This document shows positions 59,875 to 64,000 of a stretch of 64,000 nucleotides of DNA, piece by piece. This DNA is from Podocnemis expansa (Eukaryota; Chordata; Testudines; Podocnemididae), in contig ML681992.1 of NCBI GenBank assembly GCA_007922195.1, positions 38,735,350-38,799,349 on the forward strand. Direction: 5' to 3'. The position numbers were made by a program, and so were the translations under genes. The notes beneath the pieces were generated by a model, which searched no databases, had not been told where the DNA came from, and worked only from the letters and a program-made list of their open reading frames with translations. The stretch's first letter is position 1, and the number at the start of each line of letters is the position of its first letter.

Positions 59875-59997
59875 GAGAGCGGGGAGCCCCGGCCTGGAGT
59901 TGCGGGGCAGGAGAGCTGGGCCGGGAACTGACAAGGGGCACGGGGCGAGGGCCGCGGGCCGGGGCTCAGCGCGTCGCTGTGTTGCCAGGAACCGTCC

Positions 59998-60011
59998 GTC
60001 ACTATGGCGAC
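59998..60011. promoter_or_regulatory. Candidate X-box (RFX site) about 125 bp upstream of the start codon
   Basis: The 14-mer GTCACTATGGCGAC fits the imperfect palindrome of RFX sites (GTNRCC, two bases, RGYAAC) at all but two positions. RFX factors drive many ciliary genes through X-boxes at this distance from the ATG, which suits an intraflagellar-transport motor. The match is not perfect and overlaps a YY1-like ATGGCG. Confidence 0.45.
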
Positions 60012-60013
60012 CG

Positions 60014-60023
60014 AAAATGGCGC
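60014..60023 (+). promoter_or_regulatory. YY1-type motif
   Basis: AAAATGGCGC matches the YY1 core common near start sites of CpG-island promoters; a second ATGGCG lies 12 bp to the left inside the X-box candidate. Confidence 0.4.
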
Positions 60024-60169
60024 AGGCGCTACTGGGACGCGCGCGCGCGCTGAGCGGCGAAGCTGGAACGCGCTGCGGACGTTGGTGCGAGACGCAGCGA
60101 TCGAAGAGATAGGCACTCGCTAGCCGCTCCCCGCTCTCATCGATACAGAATCCTTCTCACGGCTCCTCA

Positions 60170-60179
60170 GGGGCGGGGC
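60170..60179 (+). promoter_or_regulatory. GC box (Sp1-type)
   Basis: GGGGCGGGGC is an exact Sp1/KLF consensus within the CpG island, followed by a further C-rich stretch with GCCCCGCCC on the same strand. Confidence 0.5.
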
Positions 60180-60330
60180 AAGGGAGGTTGGGCCGGCCCA
60201 GCCCAGCCCCGCCCTACCCTGGCCCGCGGGAGCGCGCGCGGAAGCGTCGCTGGTTGGCTGCTGGCGCCACCTAGCGGTGTTCGGGCGCTGCTGGGGGCCG
60301 GGAGCGCGCGCAGGACAACACCAAGAGCCC

Positions 60331-60497
60331 AAGTTCCAAAAGGGCAGCCGGGTTAGTCTAGTGTAGCAAAAGGAGCAAGGAGTCTTGTGGCACTTAAGGG
60401 CTAACAGCTTTGTTTATCGCATGAGCTTTCGTGGGAGAAAATCCCACGAAAGCTCATGTGATAAATAAATCTGTTAGTCTTTATGTGCCACAGGATT
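60331..60497. mobile_element. PLE fold-back copy just upstream of the promoter
   Basis: Left arm AAGTTCCAAAAGGGCAGCCG ... GTGGCACTTAAGGGCTAACA. The centre is a perfect palindrome about GCTTTCGTGGGA / TCCCACGAAAGC (60425-60453), and the right arm is AATCTGTTAGTCTTTATGTG. Two PLE ends join inside the stem II loop, so the CTGATGA half is absent. Confidence 0.8.
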
Positions 60498-60569
60498 ACA
60501 CACCTCTTTTACCAGTGCCCAAGCCTCCCTCCCTGTCTGCCATGCAGCAGTCCCTCCGCATCGCATCCA

Positions 60570-61140
60570 GAGGTTAAAGTATACCAGAATGGCCCAGAAT
60601 GCCATTCCAGGGCCAACTATTTTTAGGGGGTCAGCATTCCAGGCCCCCTAAAAATAAAAAATGGTGCCACAATAATGCATTAGAGGGGCCACCATTATAA
60701 AATAGTGGGTCCTGGAATGCAGCATTCCAGCACCATTTTCTATTTTTAGGGGCCCAAATGCTGGGCCCCTAAAAACAGTGGGCCACGGAACGGCGTTCTG
60801 CTGCATTCCAGCAGGCGGTAGCAAGCTCCCCTGCAGATGTGCAGGCTGCAGTTTCCCAGCCCAGCACACACTGCTGGTGAGTACCAGGGTGGCCTGGGTC
60901 ACACGGGGGCAGGGGGGGAGTATTGCAAGTGCTTGAGCTGGGGGTGGGTATTGGGGGCAGGGGGTGGATTTTGGCAGCTGGGGGTGGATTTTGGGGGTAG
61001 GTATTGGGGGCTGGGTTGGATTTTGGGGACAGGGGAATGGATATTGGGGGCTGTAGCTGGGGTGCAGGAGGGGGGCCCACCCATGGGGGGTGCACCCAAT
61101 TAGGAGGGTTCCAGGGCCCACCAGATTATACTTTAACCCC
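60570..61140. mobile_element. Element with inverted ends and G-rich tandem core
   Basis: Left end GAGGTTAAAGTATACCAG and right end CAGATTATACTTTAACCCC are inverted partners. 60600-60790 carries further palindromic blocks (GCCCCTAAAAATA / TATTTTTAGGGG). 60905-61080 consists of GGGGGTGGATTTTGG and GGTATTGGGGGC units of about 20 bp. Family unknown. Confidence 0.55.
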
Positions 61141-61484
61141 GATCCCATCACGCCTGACTAGCTGCTCTTGCTCCTCTCCATTAAGCAGGTGCCACCATAG
61201 TCCCTGCCCCGCCTCACCCGCCTTCTTCTGCAACCTGTTTGCCCCCAGTCAACTGTTCAGTGTGTCCCCTCCAGCCTCCAGCCTCCACAGTCTCCTCTCC
61301 TCCCTGATTCTTTCACTCATTGTACTGCCCACCCAATCACTACACCCACCCTGCACAGATCTTTTAGGCAAGTGTTACAGGCCATTGTGCTCAGAGTGGG
61401 GTGTCAGATCTGAGCTACTTTGACTATCACAGCTAACTGTAAGGTGCAACAGATTAGCAAAAGTATTAGGACTGGGCATAGGCC

Positions 61485-61694
61485 CGCTAAACAAATGAGT
61501 CGCATGGCACTTAAAGAGTAGCAAATTTATTTATTGCATGAGCTTTCGTGGAAGAAAATCCCACTTCATAGCCTCTGATGAAGTGGGATTTTCTCCCATG
61601 AAAGCTCATGCAATAAATTTGTTAGTCTTTAAGAGCAAAGGACTCCTTGTTTGTTTTGCTGAACTAGACTAACACAGCTACCCCTTTGGAACTT
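61485..61694. mobile_element. PLE fold-back copy with intact-looking hammerhead-like core
   Basis: Left arm antisense (GGCACTTAAAGAGTAGCAAA ... GCATGAGCTTTCGTGG ... CCACTTCATA). Right arm sense: CTGATGA, stem AGTGGGATTTTCTCCCAT, GAAA, GCTCATGC (core 61575-61603), TTTGTTAGTCTTTAAGAG, and the shared terminus CTAGACTAACACAGCTACCC. Confidence 0.8.
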
Positions 61695-61714
61695 GGCACA
61701 GGCTAAGAGAGCTT

Positions 61715-62160
61715 TAAAAGAGTGTCCCATTCACACTTCTGAAATGAGTCTGGGATTTTAAATTCATAACTCTGCTAAGCACTAAAAATCATTGACTGAA
61801 GCAAGACACTGAATTTATGGCTTATTATAATAATCTGGAGCCCATTAAACCCCTCTTTTTCTTTTATGACCGCAAAGGTGTCAATAACCTTCTATTGTGA
61901 ATGGATCCTTAGAGCAGCAGTTCCCAACCAGTGTGCCGTGGAGCACCAGTGTGCCGCGGCAACCCCTTTGATGTGCCACCAGCGGCAGCAGGACGCAGCC
62001 CCAGCCATGGTCCCGGGAGTGCCAGCAGCGTCAGGATCCAGTCCAAGCCGGGGGACTGCCCACAGTGCCAGAGTCCGGGAGCTGCAAGCAACCACGCAGC
62101 ACGGTGTGCCATGGCAAAAGAAAAAGGCTAAGAACCACTGCCTTAGAGCAGTGATTCTCA
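61715..62160 (+). mobile_element. PLE 3' region, second subfamily, interrupted by a hAT
   Basis: GGGATTTTAAATTCATAAC, GACACTGAATTTATGGCTTA and CCCATTAAACCCCTCTTTTT match the sense PLE 3' region in intron 34. It ends at GGATCCTTAGAG, where a hAT element is inserted, and continues only briefly after it. Confidence 0.6.
61915..62140. mobile_element. hAT MITE with perfect 8-bp target duplication
   Basis: Starts CAGCAGTTCCCAACC and ends GGCTAAGAACCACTG. CCTTAGAG is repeated on both sides (61907-61914 and 62141-62148). The GC-rich interior has repeated GTGTGCCGYGG. No transposase. Confidence 0.85.
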
Positions 62161-62342
62161 CAGTGGTGGCTTTACTATGAAATACAACGGGGGGGGCCAA
62201 AATTCAGGACAGATCTGACAAATGCCTTAACTTAAAAAGCGTTGCAAGTCACAAAATTGTCCGGCTTTCTGCATTTTGCAAACTCTTCTTTAAACATGGA
62301 TTTTTGGAGTAGTCTAGCAAAGAATGTGCATCATAATTTTCT

Positions 62343-62455
62343 CAGAACAAGCAAGGAGTCCTGTGGAACTTAAAGACTAACAAATTTATATATCACCTGA
62401 GCTTTCATAGAAAAAACCTGACTTCGTCAGACACTTTGAAGGTGGGGGATTTTAC
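62343..62455 (-). mobile_element. PLE 3' end, antisense, decayed core
   Basis: GCAAGGAGTCCTGTGGAACT, AAAGACTAACAAATTTATAT, GAGCTTTCATAG and ACTTCGTCAGACACTTTG. The CTGACGA and GAAA parts are both present in reverse, but stem II no longer pairs well. Confidence 0.65.
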
Positions 62456-62546
62456 GTAGAGGAAAGAGCCCACTTCTGGGGAGTTATCCTTGCTAATACA
62501 ATACCACCCAGACCCTGCCAGCATTGTGTCAGCCTGAGAGGGCCAG

Positions 62547-62653
62547 CAGGGGCCAGATCAATGCAGGGGTCTTAGGGGCTGCAGCCTCAGGCCCCTCTTT
62601 AGGCTAGGGCCCAGGGCTTCAGCCCCTAAAGCCCCTGTGTTGATCCGGCCCTG
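62547..62653. repeat. 107-bp near-perfect palindrome
   Basis: CAGGGGCCAGATCAATGCAG ... GTCTTAGGGGCTGCAGCCTC mirrors GGGCTTCAGCCCCTAAAGCC ... GTGTTGATCCGGCCCTG around CTCTTTAGGCTAG. The ends CAGG...CCTG suggest a tiny fold-back MITE. No target duplication is clear. Confidence 0.7.
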
Positions 62654-64000
62654 TCTTCAATGGGCGCCTCACTGACTAACTAATTATTGCATATAGTACA
62701 GAGCAAAGCAACTTATTAAATGAACATCAATCAAAAATCAAATAAAAGAAAGGAGAAAGGTTAAAGGCAAACACCAACACCACTCCCTGGCTCAAAGTCA
62801 TCACACACACCGTCCGTCTCTGGGGTATAAAAGATGTTCATAGTCTGTTCCTCACATGTCTCAGGCCTCCTGCCAAGTCCATAGCTGTACTACCCGGATT
62901 GCAGTGAGCCAGCCACTTTCTTTGGCAGTGGCTATGTGTCCCAAGCTCTAAGGGGCAGTACCCATCTCCCTAGCATCAACTCTCCCATCAGGGGGTCATG
63001 ATCCTCCTTCCAGTCTGGCCTTATAGCTCTTGGCTGCTGGGGTCCTTCTACCCAGGGTCACCTCGCTCTTCCAAGCTGCTTACCACACATGGCTCCAGCC
63101 CTCATCTACGCTTTTTATTTTCACATGTTTTTCATATTAGCATAATGCAAGGTTCAGCAAATCTCAGGTGTCAGATTGCCATGATGCCCATGATTTTGCC
63201 CTTGGCACATAGCAGCAGTAGCCAAGGAGTTGAATGACCTCTGGCACCAAGAACTAATGACACTGAGATTTTCAGTACCTCTGTCTCTCCCATCCCCCCC
63301 AACCACTGACAGCATCCCCAACAGTAGCTTTTACTCAGTGGCAGTGGGTTTTGAACTGCATGTCAGCGGCCACAGTAGTGGCAGCAGAGGGCCTTGTGCA
63401 TGCCACACCACTGCAGAAAGCAATAGCAGACTCAGTTTTTGAGCTAGCCCCTATGTTCCCTTTAAGCTGTGCAGGTGTATGACTGCACAGCAGCCATTGC
63501 ACACCTGTGCATGCCTGCGGCTGCAGTCCATATCTGGCCCAGAAAACACATTCATCTGGCCCACAGGGAGCTATCGCCGGTCTGGGGGAGTTTTCAAATC
63601 TCCCACCCTGAGCATATTCAGATGCATGCTCAGGGCAGGAGCAGCCTGGCCAGGTAAGGGGGAAGGGGCCCTAGAGCTTGCGGATGGGGAGCCAGTGGAG
63701 AAAGGGGGGGGGTTGGGGTTGGGGAGCTGGCAGAGAAGGCATGGGAGATCAGGGAGCTTGTGAGTGGGTCAGGGAAGGGTTCATGGGAGCCAATGGCCAG
63801 GAGGGTCACGGAAAGGGTGCGGGGAGTTTAGAGGAGCTAGTGTCTGGGAGGGTCGGAGCTAGCAGGGAGTTAGTGAAGGAGATTTTAGGCATGACTTTGG
63901 CAGTTTCTGGAGGTCCTTGAGAATTGTTAGCTGTCATTTGATTGTAGTCATCAGATGTGTGTGTACGCCTCTCTCTACAGAAATTTGAGTGGGAACATGT
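62654..64000. other. Upstream flank; unassigned, with G-rich repeat-like end
   Basis: 62690-63130 is unrecognised. 63500-63640 resembles the interior of the hAT-like element in intron 11 (TCTGGCCCACAGGGAGC, TTTTCAAATCTCCCACCC). 63650-63900 is a loose G-rich tandem of GGGAGCTNGTGNGTGGG-like units. No exon of a neighbouring gene is seen. Confidence 0.4.

Larger units (their letters stand above)
57395..59320. repeat. Degenerate ~51-bp tandem array, interrupted by mobile elements
   Basis: Units share GGACACCCACACCAGGACAG, CATGTCACACACCAGAACC and CATGGTCTGCAT, best seen at 57650-57736 and 58850-59080. Copies are 20-40 percent diverged. Two CR1s, a PLE and a hAT MITE have inserted. The array flanks all of them, so it predates them. 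Confidence 0.65.
59600..60320. promoter_or_regulatory. CpG island and predicted DYNC2H1 promoter
   Basis: A sharp rise in C, G and CpG over exon 1 and roughly 450 bp upstream, against an AT-rich background. There is no TATA box close to the start codon. It contains an alternating CG run (60038-60050), GC boxes and ATGGCG motifs, the usual make-up of a housekeeping-type promoter. The transcription start cannot be fixed from sequence, but it should lie between about 59880 and 60150. No other coding exon is visible on the opposite side, so a bidirectional promoter cannot be shown. Confidence 0.8.

Noticed and set aside
59816..60112. 98-codon plus-strand frame across the CpG island, a possible divergent first exon
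   Set aside because: Arg/Ala-rich reading of CpG-island DNA; no similarity to DCUN1D5 or another expected neighbour, and the start is antisense to exon 1.
60648..61151. 167-codon minus-strand frame upstream of the promoter
   Set aside because: Pro-rich translation of the G-rich tandem core of an inverted-end element; not a divergent neighbour gene.
1..64000. CRISPR arrays, tRNA genes, rRNA or snRNA genes, prokaryotic operons
   Set aside because: No direct-repeat/spacer pattern and no standalone tRNA fold outside the SINE heads; gene structure and repeats are those of a vertebrate genome.

Overview
The window is a piece of a vertebrate nuclear genome, most likely from a turtle (a crocodilian is the main alternative). 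It holds one host gene in many small exons on the minus strand. It is rich in CR1 LINEs and in Penelope-like elements (PLEs) of a kind I associate with turtle genomes, and also carries hAT and PIF/Harbinger DNA transposons and MIR-type SINEs. There are no bacterial-style operons, phage genes, CRISPR arrays or rRNA genes.

The gene is DYNC2H1, the heavy chain of cytoplasmic dynein 2, the motor for retrograde intraflagellar transport in cilia. The first 35 coding exons can be read from the start codon at 59874 down to the end of exon 35 at 440. The joined frame is 5,567 nt (1,855 codons plus 2 nt) without a stop or frame break. It covers the N-terminal tail, the linker and most of AAA1, with the P-loop at residues 1692-1699, Walker B at 1743-1746 and the following MNP motif near 1794. 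The rest of the gene lies beyond the left edge. Thirty-three of the 34 complete introns read GT-AG; intron 15 reads GC-AG.

Layout from the 5' end of the gene: 60.3-64 kb is upstream flank filled with fold-back and terminal-inverted-repeat elements. About 59.6-60.3 kb is a CpG-rich promoter with GC boxes, YY1-type ATGGCG motifs and a near-match to the RFX X-box of ciliary genes. Intron 1 (53.5-59.7 kb) holds a degenerate array of ~51-bp units broken by two CR1s, a PLE and a hAT. Exons 2-10 lie between 45 and 53.5 kb; exons 11-15 between 32 and 39.5 kb; exons 16-30 in a fairly compact block from 15.8 to 27.5 kb; exons 31-34 at 7.8-10.2 kb; exon 35 at the left edge.

The large introns are built from transposon debris. 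Intron 34 holds a PLE fold-back split by a PIF/Harbinger element on one arm and by hAT-like and CR1 sequence on the other. Intron 30 holds a retrotransposon gag remnant, a palindromic MITE and a CR1. Intron 10 holds a PLE with recognisable reverse-transcriptase and GIY-YIG pieces between inverted ends. Several PLE 3' ends carry a hammerhead-ribozyme-like arrangement. I see no second host gene and no clearly undescribed system; the most interesting material is the PLE fold-back/hammerhead family, the GC-AG intron and the promoter motifs.
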